A stretch of 64,000 nucleotides of DNA, from assembly GCA_934899185.1 (NCBI GenBank), contig CAKXYI010000010.1, positions 1 to 64,000 of the forward strand. The letters run 5' to 3'. The notes under the pieces were generated by a model that saw nothing but the letters and a program-made list of their open reading frames with translations, did no database searches and had not been told where the DNA came from. Both the position numbers and the translations under genes were made by a program. Positions 45,951 through 54,824 of the stretch are shown here, one piece after another; the stretch's first letter is position 1; every line of letters starts with the position of its first letter. The DNA comes from an uncultured Lachnospiraceae bacterium (GTDB lineage Bacteria > Bacillota > Clostridia > Lachnospirales > Lachnospiraceae).

Positions 45951-46258
45951 ACGCCCTCTATCTTCTTCCAAAGATAAAGGACGAGTAAACTCGTGGTACC
46001 ACCTTTATTCACAGGTATCTCACAACACCTGCCTCATCAAGTCTCACAATGGCATCTGCTGATAGGCATTATGTAAAACTCTTAGCACGATAACGTGTGC
46101 CAGTCCGGCGCATCCTACTTTTGAACCATAGATCCAAGTTCAGACTGCTACTCAGGAAGGTATTCAAGATACCATCTTCTGCGTCTCGCACCAACCGACG
46201 CTTCTCTGATTCCGATCTCTGTATCTCTACTCTTTTCCATCAATGTATTTATCAATCT
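45951..46258 (-). promoter_or_regulatory. T-box leader (tRNA-Tyr) of tyrS
   Basis: Minus strand shows the T-box antiterminator sequence AAAGGTGGTACCACG (about 45992-46007). It is followed by a terminator hairpin (45954-45982) with TTTTTTT before tyrS. In the stem I specifier loop, GAATACC carries TAC (46160-46162), a tyrosine codon. Uncharged tRNA-Tyr would stabilise the antiterminator and switch on tyrS. The specifier is read by eye and could be shifted. Confidence 0.93.
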
Positions 46259-46263
46259 TCCTC

Positions 46264-46293
46264 ATTATACAGGCGCAGGTTTTCATTTGTCAA
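46264..46293 (-). promoter_or_regulatory. Promoter of the tyrS T-box transcript
   Basis: Minus strand TTGACA (46288-46293), 18-bp spacer, TATAAT (46264-46269). Confidence 0.82.
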
Positions 46294-46311
46294 TATGGGA
46301 TTTTGCATAGG

Positions 46312-46341
46312 AAAAGGAGCCGGGACTTACGTCCCGACTCC
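46312..46341 (-). terminator. Terminator after the GPH symporter gene
   Basis: Minus-strand stem GGAGTCGGGAC / GTCCCGGCTCC with a 4-nt loop and TTTTCC tail. Confidence 0.88.
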
Positions 46342-46363
46342 ATCGTTTTAAGACTTATGTATT

Positions 46364-47884
46364 TTATGCTTCTGCACTTTCGTTTGCTTCTGCTTTTGCC
46401 TTCATCTCTGCTACTGTCTTCTGAACTTCTACCATTTCTTCTTTGTTCAGTTTGTAGAACTTCATGGCAACGACATTGAATAACCATCCGATAATAGGAA
46501 GACCAAACATCAGGAACATGGTCATCCAGAATACACCTGTTGTTGCAGGATCACCCATCTGTGGCACGGTGTTCTTGTATCCGATAAATGTGATACAGAA
46601 TGCTGCAATCGTAGATGCAAGTGATGTGATCAATTTATCAAGGAAGTTGTATACACCGGAGATAACGGCTGGTAAATACTTTCCTGATCTTGCATATTCG
46701 TAGTCAACGATATCTGCTCTCATGGCAGAAGATGTTGTGGTAAGGATCATCTTTGTACCGGTATTTGCTAATGACAACAATGCATAAATGACCATCGGAA
46801 TACCAAAGACACCGATTGACTTCATGCCATCTGCTCCCAAAATTGTGCAGAAGATAACTGTTGCAACGGCTACTGCGATAGAAGCCCAAGACCAAACGGT
46901 CGTTGATTTCTTTGCGCCCATCTTGGCAACAAATACACCACCGGTAAAGGCAAAGAAGATACCTACAATCATGGTAAAGTTACCAATCATAGTAGCTGCT
47001 GCATAAGATCCAATCAAAATACCGGACATCATCGTTGTAATGATAGACTGTGATCCGACCTGCTGTGCTAATTTATCGGAAATACCTGTGATTAAATACA
47101 TCTGGCATGGCTTGTTATCTTTGATGATAGCAACCATATCTTTGAATTTAACTTTTTCATCCTTCTTTCCGTCTTTGCTGACAACTTCAAATGTCTTAGC
47201 ATTATCAGACTTACGGACTGCGAAGCAGGCAAGTGCCATAAAAATACCTGCGGTAATTACATACCAATAACATGCTTCCTTAAGCATTGGCGCATTATAC
47301 TGGTTATCATAACGAGGCAGAATAGCAAATGTTACGATATTGTTAAAAATAAGTGGAACTAAGTATGAAAACAGTGTGCCAAATACACCCATCATTGGAC
47401 GCTGGGTCGGATCATTTGTAAGTACGATACCAATAGTTCCACCTGCCATACCGTTGATGGTATATCCACAAATATAAACAACATAAATAACAATAAACAT
47501 TACTACACCTGCAACACCTGTATATTTACCGGATGCCCAGTCATACATCATCAGGACTGCTGCTGATGCCATAATCCAACCAATTACAAGGAAAATACGA
47601 ATCTTTCCATGTTTTGGATTCATCTTCTCAAATACTGCTGCAAAAAGTGCATCTGTAAATCCATCAAAAAGTCTTGTTCCTGTGATAATAATACCCGCTA
47701 CTGCAGGTGCAATACCATATCCTTGGTTTGCGATGTAAGAAGCATACATCATTAATAAGTAAAAACAGATTCCACATCCGTTGTTTGCATTTCCAAGAAT
47801 CATTTCAAGTAATGATGCCTTACGATATTGAACACCATCACGTGCGCTGGCATTAAACATGCCGGCTTTTTTTTCTTTTGCCAT
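46364..47884 (-). CDS. GPH-family sugar:cation symporter, probably for rhamnosides
   Basis: 506 residues from the ATG at 47884 (SD GGAGG). About twelve hydrophobic segments with the glycoside-pentoside-hexuronide:cation symporter pattern: IITGTRLFDGFTDALFAAV (the R-x-x-D region of helix 2), PKHGKIRIFL, and a central loop of about 30 charged residues. The position after a GH78 alpha-L-rhamnosidase and an AraC regulator suggests import of rhamnosides or rhamnose oligomers. Substrate is inferred from context only. Confidence 0.88.
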   Translation of the reverse strand: MAKEKKAGMFNASARDGVQYRKASLLEMILGNANNGCGICFYLLMMYASYIANQGYGIAPAVAGIIITGTRLFDGFTDALFAAVFEKMNPKHGKIRIFLVIGWIMASAAVLMMYDWASGKYTGVAGVVMFIVIYVVYICGYTINGMAGGTIGIVLTNDPTQRPMMGVFGTLFSYLVPLIFNNIVTFAILPRYDNQYNAPMLKEACYWYVITAGIFMALACFAVRKSDNAKTFEVVSKDGKKDEKVKFKDMVAIIKDNKPCQMYLITGISDKLAQQVGSQSIITTMMSGILIGSYAAATMIGNFTMIVGIFFAFTGGVFVAKMGAKKSTTVWSWASIAVAVATVIFCTILGADGMKSIGVFGIPMVIYALLSLANTGTKMILTTTSSAMRADIVDYEYARSGKYLPAVISGVYNFLDKLITSLASTIAAFCITFIGYKNTVPQMGDPATTGVFWMTMFLMFGLPIIGWLFNVVAMKFYKLNKEEMVEVQKTVAEMKAKAEANESAEA

Positions 47885-48032
47885 AGCTAAACCCTCCATA
47901 TTCTTATTATTTATCACTTTTGTACACTGCGCTCCCATTTTTCCATCGGAAGTTGTGCAGTATCTCTGTGGCTGATAATTAAATTATAAAGAATTTATAA
48001 AATCATATATCGGAAAATTCGATGAAATGTAA

Positions 48033-48082
48033 ACAAATTTGTCTGATCTGTCGATTTTTTCAACTTATCTATACAAATTTGT
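48033..48082. promoter_or_regulatory. Pair of ACAAATTTGT palindromes upstream of the symporter
   Basis: ACAAATTTGT at 48033-48042 and again at 48073-48082, 40 bp apart (about four DNA turns), in the 260-bp gap between the rhamnosidase and symporter genes. They are candidate operators of the AraC regulator or a global regulator. No known consensus is matched. Confidence 0.45.
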
Positions 48083-48144
48083 TGGTTGTATGGCTTTTTT
48101 CTTTATCTTACCTCATTTATTATCTATACACTTGTATATTAAAT

Positions 48145-50736
48145 CTATAAAGATATGACTCTTTCATAGGATCCGGCGTCAAGGATCTCTGGCTCACAAC
48201 CTTCTAATCGGATCGTAGCCGTCATATTTGCCGGAACCTCAAAGGTGTAGACAATGCGGTTATCTTCGTATTTCCATGCAGACGCAATCTTTCCATAAGG
48301 TGAATCATAAGTTGCATTGGCATAGCCCAGACGTGCATCCGGCTGCGGCGCAATGGTGATTGCACCATCCTTTACGACAATACCGCAGGCAGAATCCATA
48401 ATCCAGCCAACAATGGCACCATAAGAATAATGGTTAAAGGAATCCTTTGGGTTGCCATCCTTATCGAAGCAGTCCCAATCCTCTGGAATCGTGGTACATC
48501 CCTTTGTCACAGCATAAAGCCAGCCCGGCATTTCTTTTTGTAAGAGCAAATCGTATGCCTTTTCCTTTTGTCCGTAGTGGCTGAGACTCCGGCAGAGTTC
48601 ATGGGTCGTCAAAAATCCGGTATTTAAGTGATCTTCGTTTTCTCTGATCTTTTCGGCGAGGTCGGACGCTGCCTGCTTTTTTTCCTCCTCGGATAAAAGA
48701 TCATGCGCGATCGGACGCACAAAACGACACTGTCTCTTTTCTTCCTTTACCCTGCCATTTTCCAGATATACAGCACGATATGCTTCTTTTGCTTTTTCTG
48801 CGATTTCCTGATAGCGGGCTGCATCTTCTTTCTGTCCCAGATGATCTGCCATCTTGCTTATATAGACAAGATGAAGATAGAAAAATGCGGTTCCGACTTC
48901 CGGATCTCCCTTCATGACAAGGTTTTTCATATAAGAAGCGGAATCCTGATTTGGCTCCAGCCATTCGCCCCACATCCAGCCGGTATCGATCATATACTGG
49001 CGATACTTCTTTGGCAGGCTGGCCTTATTTACAAGGCGTGTCTCTTTTGCACGGTCGATCTCATACTCTGTCCATTTTTTCAATGCCTGGTAATTTTCGC
49101 GAATCAAAGCATCATCGCCATAACGCTGCATCAAACGGAATGGTACGATCTCAAAAGCATCCGACCAGCCGATACCGCCGTCGATCTCCATCATGCCCAT
49201 GAGTTTTTCCTTTTGTCCTGCCGGCGTACATTTCGGTGCCACCTGCGGTACCACGCCATCCTCGTACTGACCTGCCGCCTGCTCGCGGATCCACTTGGCA
49301 TAGACCGGATAACAATCCATCAGATACATAGCGGTATGGATGTATGCCTGACAATCTCCGGAATAACCGGATTTTTCCCTTGTCGGACAGTCCGTTGGAA
49401 CATCTACAAAATTACCCTTCATAGACCAGAGGGCATTTTTATATAATTGGTTGACCTCTTCCACGCCACAGGAGAAAGTTGCAGTTTCTTTCATATGGGA
49501 ATAAATGGCAACAGCCGTAAATGCAGATGGGTCAATGTCAAAATCCGCCTCCACTTTCACATAGCGGAAGCCCATATAGGTCATAGTCGGATGATAAGAG
49601 TTGTGACCATCCTTGCAGATATAGTGTACTTCCTGCTTGGTCGGTACTTTTGGATTCTGGAAGTTAGCGATAGTAAAGTTGCCTTCTGCATCCAGGACTT
49701 CTCCATGGGTCAGGGTCATTTCCTTGCCAGCGCATCCTTCAAAATCAAGCATAATATAGCCAACTAAATTCTGTCCGAAATCAAGGATCTTTTCTCCCTT
49801 TGGATTTTCCAGCCATTTTGCCTGAAAAGTCTCTTTTGGCACGACCGAAACCGTATCTCGACAGATCAGATTGTCAAAGCCAAAATCTCTTACTTTGACC
49901 GCGTGAAAATCGGAAAGTTCCTCTGATCTGGCATCGTATTCCTCGCCTGCCATGAAATCATTGAGACCGATCGGTCCGTTTTGTGTCGCCTGCCATGTCT
50001 CATCCGTCAGGCAGACCGGTTTTCCGACGATCTCCAACTGTGCCAAAAGTCCGATATCAGATCCATGCACATTTTTTGCCTGTGAATTTCCCATGGAACC
50101 GCGATACCAGCCATCACCCAGCGATACGACGATCTCATTTTCACCGGTCTTTAAAAATGTCTCGACCGGAAGAGTCTCGACCAAAAGCCGCTTGTCATAC
50201 TGCTCTGTTCCCGGCATCAACTGATGGTCTGTGATTTCCTTGCCATTGATCTGTATATGCATCAGACCATGACAGGTGGAATAAAGATAAGCACCTTTTT
50301 TCTGTGCTTTTGCTATATCTTCCTCTGTCATAGTAAATGTCTTTTTTAAATAAGAAGCACGCTGTCTTTCTTCCGGCTCATGTTCCTTTTCCGGGTCGAT
50401 CCATTTTGCCTGCCAAGCCTCTTTTTCGATTCCTGTTGTCACAAGCATACGGCTCTCGTCGCTTGCAATATCCGACTCATCCCATACGCGCAGGATGATC
50501 TCTGCCTTGGTGCGATAAGGAATGGCATTTTTTAAATGATAAAACATGAGTCCGCCTGCCTCTTTCCCTGTCGCCTCTATCTCCTTTGCCTGCTCTGCAT
50601 CCGAAATATCTCTGACAACGACTTCATAAGCAGTCTGCTTCTTTCCGCCCTCCAGTTTCCAGCGGATCGTAATGTCCCTGCCATCGATACCGCATGGCTG
50701 CGACATATGATTTACCTGTAAATCTGCTATCTTCAT
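48145..50736 (-). CDS. GH78 alpha-L-rhamnosidase
   Basis: 863 residues from the ATG at 50736 (SD GGGAGG). Multi-domain GH78: N-terminal beta-domains (about 1-300) with sugar-binding features, then an (alpha/alpha)6 barrel with the catalytic region VPTDCPTREKSGYSGDCQAY, GWSDAFEIVPF and MPGWLYAVTKGCTTIPEDWD (the W-x-Y...G-TTI-E-W signature). A C-terminal beta-sandwich follows (VYTFEVPANMTATIRLEGCEP...). No signal peptide, so it is cytoplasmic and acts after uptake. It is likely co-regulated with the AraC and GPH genes. Confidence 0.93.
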   Translation of the reverse strand: MKIADLQVNHMSQPCGIDGRDITIRWKLEGGKKQTAYEVVVRDISDAEQAKEIEATGKEAGGLMFYHLKNAIPYRTKAEIILRVWDESDIASDESRMLVTTGIEKEAWQAKWIDPEKEHEPEERQRASYLKKTFTMTEEDIAKAQKKGAYLYSTCHGLMHIQINGKEITDHQLMPGTEQYDKRLLVETLPVETFLKTGENEIVVSLGDGWYRGSMGNSQAKNVHGSDIGLLAQLEIVGKPVCLTDETWQATQNGPIGLNDFMAGEEYDARSEELSDFHAVKVRDFGFDNLICRDTVSVVPKETFQAKWLENPKGEKILDFGQNLVGYIMLDFEGCAGKEMTLTHGEVLDAEGNFTIANFQNPKVPTKQEVHYICKDGHNSYHPTMTYMGFRYVKVEADFDIDPSAFTAVAIYSHMKETATFSCGVEEVNQLYKNALWSMKGNFVDVPTDCPTREKSGYSGDCQAYIHTAMYLMDCYPVYAKWIREQAAGQYEDGVVPQVAPKCTPAGQKEKLMGMMEIDGGIGWSDAFEIVPFRLMQRYGDDALIRENYQALKKWTEYEIDRAKETRLVNKASLPKKYRQYMIDTGWMWGEWLEPNQDSASYMKNLVMKGDPEVGTAFFYLHLVYISKMADHLGQKEDAARYQEIAEKAKEAYRAVYLENGRVKEEKRQCRFVRPIAHDLLSEEEKKQAASDLAEKIRENEDHLNTGFLTTHELCRSLSHYGQKEKAYDLLLQKEMPGWLYAVTKGCTTIPEDWDCFDKDGNPKDSFNHYSYGAIVGWIMDSACGIVVKDGAITIAPQPDARLGYANATYDSPYGKIASAWKYEDNRIVYTFEVPANMTATIRLEGCEPEILDAGSYERVISL

Positions 50737-50846
50737 AAAATAAAAACCTCCCATTTTGCTTACTCTGCTATTGATAAGTCCATTATAAAATGCAGGGTAA
50801 GGCAAAAAAAGAGGCTTTGTCGTACATAAAATATGGTGATATGAAA

Positions 50847-52007
50847 CTATCTGTGTTCGTGTCGGTATTGCAAAGGTGTTTTTTGATACTTCTTTTTAAA
50901 GAGTTCAATATAATAAGAAGTATCCTCGTAGCCAACATGGGTGGCAATATCCTCCACAGACAATCGGGTATTGCAAAGAAGTACCGTGCTTTGTTCCAGA
51001 CGCGTTTCCTGGATGTATTTTAGAATGGTCGTATCCATATGACTCTTAAAAATACGGTTCAGATAGGTCTTGGAATAATGAAACTCACGCGCCACATCCT
51101 CAAGGGATATTTCATTATAATGGTTTCGGATATAAAGCAGGACCCGCGCGATCAATTCGCCTTCTTTTCCCATATGGGATGACAAGGTGATGTCTTCACA
51201 TTGTCCCAAAAGTTCCAAGAAAAAGATGCTCAGATAATGGTCACAAATTCTGGAACTATAACTATCATCGTTCAGATATGCCACCATCAGGTCTAAGAGT
51301 TTATCGCAAAGAATTTCTTCCTTGCCCCCACGAAAGACTACATAAGTCCCTGTCTCCTGTGAAAAAAGGATCTGACTGAAAAAATGATAAAGCAGGCTAT
51401 TTTCCGGAATATCTCCTAAGAAAGTCTTTTCAAATGTGTACTTATTGACCACGATGTTGATCATTAGGCTGTCATCATAGATGGAAATTTTGTGCTGCAT
51501 GCCCGGCGGGATAATGACCAGATTCCCCTGCTTTAGGACTTCTGTTTTTTCCTGCGCTCCCTTTTTCTGGCGGAAAACATGACTAACCTGACCACGATAG
51601 ACATAGCACATCTCGATAAACTCGTGATCGTGAAACTCTCCCGGCGTAAAGCGCAAATGCTTGTTGATGAAAACATTTTTGTCTGTATCAAAGTAATCTT
51701 TATGCTGAAAATGGATCTGCTCTTTTTCCGTCATCTTTCGTTTGACATTTTGACGGGCTTTTTCCGTGGATCCGGTATACAGATCCAGCCTGACATTATC
51801 CAATTCCAGCACTTTTTTCGGATATATAGCTTCTTCTTTTTCCTTATCCCTGATAAAACTTGCGGCATTACGGTCAAAAAACTGATATTTTATCAACATA
51901 TCATCAATGGTATTTTCCTTTTTTGACCATTTATGATATGCGTAAAACATCTTTTCAATCGCACTGTAATCTGCCAGATAAGACTCAATTATTTCCTTTG
52001 AAACCAT
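50847..52007 (-). CDS. AraC-family regulator of the rhamnoside locus
   Basis: 386 residues from ATG 52007 (a TTG at 52019 is the upstream alternative; neither has a clear SD, only GGGTG). A cupin-like sensor domain in the middle (about 110-215, FTPGEFHDHEFIEMCYVYRGQVSHV...LVIIPPGMQHKI). C-terminal double HTH of the AraC type: EISLEDVAREFHYSKTYLNR and LSVEDIATHVGYEDTSYYIELFKKKYQKTPLQYR. The N-terminus (about 1-110) is not recognisable. It lies upstream of the rhamnosidase with about 110 bp between. Confidence 0.88.
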   Translation of the reverse strand: MVSKEIIESYLADYSAIEKMFYAYHKWSKKENTIDDMLIKYQFFDRNAASFIRDKEKEEAIYPKKVLELDNVRLDLYTGSTEKARQNVKRKMTEKEQIHFQHKDYFDTDKNVFINKHLRFTPGEFHDHEFIEMCYVYRGQVSHVFRQKKGAQEKTEVLKQGNLVIIPPGMQHKISIYDDSLMINIVVNKYTFEKTFLGDIPENSLLYHFFSQILFSQETGTYVVFRGGKEEILCDKLLDLMVAYLNDDSYSSRICDHYLSIFFLELLGQCEDITLSSHMGKEGELIARVLLYIRNHYNEISLEDVAREFHYSKTYLNRIFKSHMDTTILKYIQETRLEQSTVLLCNTRLSVEDIATHVGYEDTSYYIELFKKKYQKTPLQYRHEHR

Positions 52008-52025
52008 TCTATCACCCAAAACATG

Positions 52026-52070
52026 AAATCCCTACTAACCTAAAATCTTCTTTTAGATTAGTAGGGATTT
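52026..52070. terminator. Long hairpin between the AraC gene and a rhamnosidase remnant
   Basis: Nearly perfect stem of about 19 bp: AAATCCCTACTAA..CTAAAA with TTTTAG..TTAGTAGGGATTT. On the minus strand it lies 10 nt after the stop codon of the rhamnosidase remnant, so it is most simply the old terminator of that gene. T-rich sequence follows on both strands. It is also 19 nt before the AraC ATG. Confidence 0.7.
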
Positions 52071-52079
52071 TTCAATCTG

Positions 52080-52280
52080 TCAATCGCATTTTTCCTGACA
52101 AGAAAACCTATATTGACCGCTTCCACATTCATGAGAACTCTGATCCGGCAAAATGATAGTTGCCTGTGTATTGCAAGGCACATCCACTTTTTCATCCTCA
52201 CAGTTCCAATTCTCCCAGATAGTCGTTGCACCTGCCTCTACCTCATACATCCAACTTCTGTCCTATTGCAAACTCTGCTT
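52080..52280 (-). pseudogene. Remnant of a second alpha-L-rhamnosidase (C-terminal fragment)
   Basis: In one minus-strand frame (52080-52262) the reading is RSWMYEVEAGATTIWENWN, then directly VDVPCNTQATIILPDQSS...CGSGQYRF and a stop. The first part aligns with PGWLYAVTKGCTTIPEDWD and the second with VPANMTATIRLEG...LDAGSYER of the intact rhamnosidase at 48145-50736. About 78 residues present in the intact protein between these parts are missing, and an in-frame TAG (52263-52265) interrupts the line upstream (LQ before it still matches LLLQ). It has no start. It is a decayed gene. Confidence 0.75.
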
Positions 52281-52309
52281 TTAGACATCATCAAAGAAAA
52301 GGACAAAGA

Positions 52310-52375
52310 TATTTCTTAAAACTCTTCAAAGACCGCATGCAGATGACACCAACCGCCTATCGCAGGCAAGGCTAG
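52310..52375 (+). pseudogene. C-terminal remnant of an AraC-family regulator
   Basis: Plus-strand codons read YFLKLFKDRMQMTPTAYRRQG followed by stop TAG. This is the canonical ending of the second AraC HTH (YF..LFK...G.TP..YR). Nothing recognisable of the rest of an AraC protein is found in this frame upstream. The segment lies between the rhamnosidase remnant and the tRNA cluster. Short, but the match is distinctive; chance similarity cannot be fully excluded. Confidence 0.6.
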
Positions 52376-52377
52376 AA

Positions 52378-52409
52378 TGAAAAAAGCGGCTCACATTTGT
52401 GAACCGCTT
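52378..52409 (-). terminator. Terminator of the tRNA cluster
   Basis: Minus-strand stem AAGCGGTTCAC / GTGAGCCGCTT with loop AAAT and a TTTTTT tail, just after tRNA-Cys. Confidence 0.9.
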
Positions 52410-52414
52410 ACAAG

Positions 52415-52485
52415 AGGCGCCAACCAGATTTGAACTGGTGATAGAGGTGTTGCAGACCTTTGCCTTACCACTTGGCTATGGCGCC
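52415..52485 (-). tRNA. tRNA-Cys (GCA)
   Basis: Minus strand: acceptor GGCGCCA pairs with TGGCGCC, discriminator T; anticodon loop CTGCAAC gives GCA; T-arm GTTCAAATC. CCA is not encoded. 71 nt. Confidence 0.95.
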
Positions 52486-52544
52486 ATAACTTGCATCAAC
52501 AAGATGCATTATATAAAAAAGTCATACATCCGTCAAGATGTAAG

Positions 52545-52616
52545 TGACTCCGACGGGAATCGAACCCGTGTTACCGCCGTGAAAGGGCGATGTCTTAACC
52601 GCTTGACCACGGAGCC
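52545..52616 (-). tRNA. tRNA-Glu (UUC)
   Basis: Minus strand: acceptor GGCTCCG pairs with CGGAGTC; anticodon stem TCGCC/GGCGG with loop CTTTCAC giving TTC; T-arm GGGTTCGATTCCC. CCA is not encoded. 72 nt. Confidence 0.95.
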
Positions 52617-52635
52617 ATAAAAGCATTATGAAAAA

Positions 52636-52723
52636 CGGAGAAGGAGGGATTTGAACCCTCGCGCCGGTCACCCGACCTATACCCTTAGCAGGGGCACCTC
52701 TTCGGCCACTTGAGTACTTCTCC
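52636..52723 (-). tRNA. tRNA-Ser (GCU)
   Basis: Minus strand: acceptor GGAGAAG pairs with CTTCTCC; anticodon loop CTGCTAA gives GCT; long class II variable arm (AGGTCGGGTGACCGGC region); T-arm GGGTTCAAATCCC. 88 nt. Confidence 0.95.
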
Positions 52724-52761
52724 ATAGTCGAATCAAATTCAATATTCACAATGCACAAACT

Positions 52762-52790
52762 ATTCTACTAAAGGTATCCCCATTTGTCAA
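52762..52790 (-). promoter_or_regulatory. Promoter of the Ser-Glu-Cys tRNA cluster
   Basis: Minus strand TTGACA (52785-52790), 17-bp spacer, TAGAAT (52762-52767), about 40 bp upstream of tRNA-Ser. Confidence 0.75.
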
Positions 52791-52820
52791 CGAAAATATT
52801 GCATTTCTTCGCATTTTCTT

Positions 52821-53369
52821 TTACTTCTGATACTCCAAAATGGCTGTCTCATAGAGATTATTTCCATGGCAATCTGCTACCACAATGACCGGAAAATTTT
52901 CTACTGTGATCTTGCGGATGGCTTCTGCACCCAGATCATCATAACAGATGACCTCGGACTTGGTGATACATTTGGAAAGCAGTGCTCCCGCCCCGCCAAC
53001 AGCAGCAAAATATACCGCATGATTGCGGATGACCGCATCCAATACCTCTTTTGTCCGCTTGCCTTTGCCGATCATTGCCTTCTGTCCCAGATCTAAAAGG
53101 CGCGGTGCGTATTTGTCCATACGACTTGCCGTAGTCGGTCCGGCAGATCCGATCGGTCTGCCCTCTCTGGCAGGCGAAGGTCCCATATAATAAATCGTTG
53201 CTTCTTTGATCGGGATTGGAAGTTCTTCCCCACGATCCAAGACTTCCATCATGCGCTTATGTGCCGCATCACGGGCTACATACATTTCTCCATCTAAATA
53301 AACATAATCACCTGCTGTAAGACTTTCTGCAATTTCTTCTGTAATTGGTAATGTAATATGTCGATCCAT
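52821..53369 (-). CDS. Fumarate hydratase class I, beta subunit
   Basis: 182 residues, matching the C-terminal domain of class I (FumA-type) fumarases or L(+)-tartrate dehydratase beta subunits. Motifs: ITEEIAESLTAGDYVYLDGEMYVARDAAHKR, YYMGPSPAREGRPIGSAGPTTASRMDKYAP. SD AAGGGG. It follows the alpha subunit gene by 19 nt; together they form an oxygen-sensitive [4Fe-4S] hydro-lyase interconverting fumarate and malate. Tartrate dehydratase activity cannot be excluded by sequence. Confidence 0.92.
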   Translation of the reverse strand: MDRHITLPITEEIAESLTAGDYVYLDGEMYVARDAAHKRMMEVLDRGEELPIPIKEATIYYMGPSPAREGRPIGSAGPTTASRMDKYAPRLLDLGQKAMIGKGKRTKEVLDAVIRNHAVYFAAVGGAGALLSKCITKSEVICYDDLGAEAIRKITVENFPVIVVADCHGNNLYETAILEYQK

Positions 53370-53388
53370 CTGAAACCCCTTTTTACAA

Positions 53389-54231
53389 TTATAATTCTTT
53401 CACTACGTGGCGATTGACGTGACAGCAGATATTGACCGCCACCGGAAGTCCCGCAATATGTGTTGCATATGTGTTGATATTAACAGCAAGTGCCGTGGTG
53501 CTTCCGCCAAGTCCTCCCGGTCCAATACCAAGTCCATTGATTTTTTCTAACATTTCTTTTTCCAGATCAGCTACCCAGGAAATTTTTGGTGTTTCATTCA
53601 GATTTCGCGTAAGTGCCTGCTTTGCCATCAAAGCAGATTTTTCAAAAGTACCGCCAATACCTACACCAACTACCATTGGTGGACAGGCATTTGGACCGGC
53701 ATCTTTTACTGCCGTAAGAATCGCGTTTTTTACACCTTCGATTCCATCAGCAGGCTTTAGCATAAAGACACGGCTCATATTTTCACTGCCAAATCCTTTT
53801 GGAGCAAATGTGATCTTTACCTTATCTCCGGTCACGATAGAATAATGGATGACTGCCGGCGTATTGTCTTTTGTATTTACTCGCTCTATAGGATCTCCTA
53901 CAACCGATTTTCGAAGATACCCATCTGTATAGCCCTGTCGTACACCTTCGTTGATAGCATCTTCCAGACTTCCACCAACAAAATGAACATCCTGCCCTAT
54001 TTCCATAAAAACAACTGCCATTCCTGTATCCTGACAAATTGGAATCATCTCCTGATCTGCAATGGTAAGATTCTCCTGCAATTGCTCTAAAATCTTTTTT
54101 CCAAGAGGCGAAACCTCTTCTTTTGTAGCATTTTTTAGAGCCTTATCCATATCATCCGATAAATAATGATTTGCCTGTATGCACATCTTAGCAATTTCTT
54201 TTGTAATGTCTTCTACTGCAATTTCTCTCAT
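53389..54231 (-). CDS. Fumarate hydratase class I, alpha subunit
   Basis: 280 residues from the ATG at 54231 (SD GGGAG at 8 nt). The three cluster cysteines typical of the alpha subunit are in ICQDTGMAVVF, AGPNACPPMVVGVGIGGT and NICCHVNRH. It lies 14 nt downstream of dtd. In anaerobic clostridia it works in the reductive or oxidative four-carbon branch of the TCA cycle. Confidence 0.93.
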   Translation of the reverse strand: MREIAVEDITKEIAKMCIQANHYLSDDMDKALKNATKEEVSPLGKKILEQLQENLTIADQEMIPICQDTGMAVVFMEIGQDVHFVGGSLEDAINEGVRQGYTDGYLRKSVVGDPIERVNTKDNTPAVIHYSIVTGDKVKITFAPKGFGSENMSRVFMLKPADGIEGVKNAILTAVKDAGPNACPPMVVGVGIGGTFEKSALMAKQALTRNLNETPKISWVADLEKEMLEKINGLGIGPGGLGGSTTALAVNINTYATHIAGLPVAVNICCHVNRHVVKEL

Positions 54232-54245
54232 CGTACATTCTCCCT

Positions 54246-54692
54246 CTACCACCAGTCACTGTCCCATAAAATGGTAAATGGTCCATCATTTTGTAAATCA
54301 ATTTTCATATCTGCACCAAAACTACCACATTCTACTTTTCCAAAAGCCTCTTCACATTTTTGTTTAAAGTACTCATAAAGTTCATTGGCAAAATCAGGTG
54401 CTCCCGCCTTTACAAAACTCGGTCGATTGCCCTTTTTACAATCTGCATAAAGCGTGAACTGTGAAACAACAAGAACTTCTCCACCGACATCTTGTATAGA
54501 TAGGTTTGTCTTTCCGTCCGCATCTTCAAAAATACGGAGCCCCTGCAATTTTTTTACATATTTATCAACCATTTCCTTTGTATCACCATCTGCTACACCA
54601 AGAAATACAAGCAATCCTTTTCCAATTTTCCCGATTACCTGTTCATCCACTGTCACCGATGCGTGATTTACTCTTTGAATTACTAACCGCAT
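54246..54692 (-). CDS. dtd: D-aminoacyl-tRNA deacylase
   Basis: 148 residues. Removes D-amino acids (and Gly from tRNA-Ala) from tRNA. Family motifs: [16 protein letters not shown] at the N-terminus, [18 protein letters not shown] (catalytic SQxT), and the Gly-cis-Pro motif NDGPFTI. SD AAAGGAG at a normal distance. The last gene upstream on the minus strand before the divergent GntR unit. Confidence 0.95.
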   Translation of the reverse strand: MRLVIQRVNHASVTVDEQVIGKIGKGLLVFLGVADGDTKEMVDKYVKKLQGLRIFEDADGKTNLSIQDVGGEVLVVSQFTLYADCKKGNRPSFVKAGAPDFANELYEYFKQKCEEAFGKVECGSFGADMKIDLQNDGPFTILWDSDWW

Positions 54693-54763
54693 ACCTATTC
54701 TCCTTTACATCTAAAATTAATTATATACGCAGGCGCTTGTATCAGCAATGGTTAATTTTTCTC

Positions 54764-54802
54764 TTGACTTTTGTATTATTTGTATTACACTAAATAATAC
54801 AA
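54764..54802 (+). promoter_or_regulatory. Promoter and bracketing operator of the GntR operon
   Basis: Plus strand TTGACT (54764-54769), 16-bp spacer, TACACT (54786-54791). A perfect 11-bp inverted repeat TTGTATTATTT (54771-54781) / AAATAATACAA (54792-54802) has the -10 within its 10-bp centre. The position implies that a bound protein would block RNA polymerase; the GntR protein encoded just downstream is the obvious candidate. Confidence 0.68.
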
Positions 54803-54824
54803 AACAAGAAGAAAGGAGTCTATC

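Noticed and set aside
48033..48082. Catabolite-repression (cre) sites
   Set aside because: ACAAATTTGT lacks the central CG and flanks of the cre consensus, so I report them only as unassigned palindromes.
52399..52758. Protein-coding frames over the tRNA cluster
   Set aside because: The frames are explained by three tRNA genes with clear cloverleaf features.
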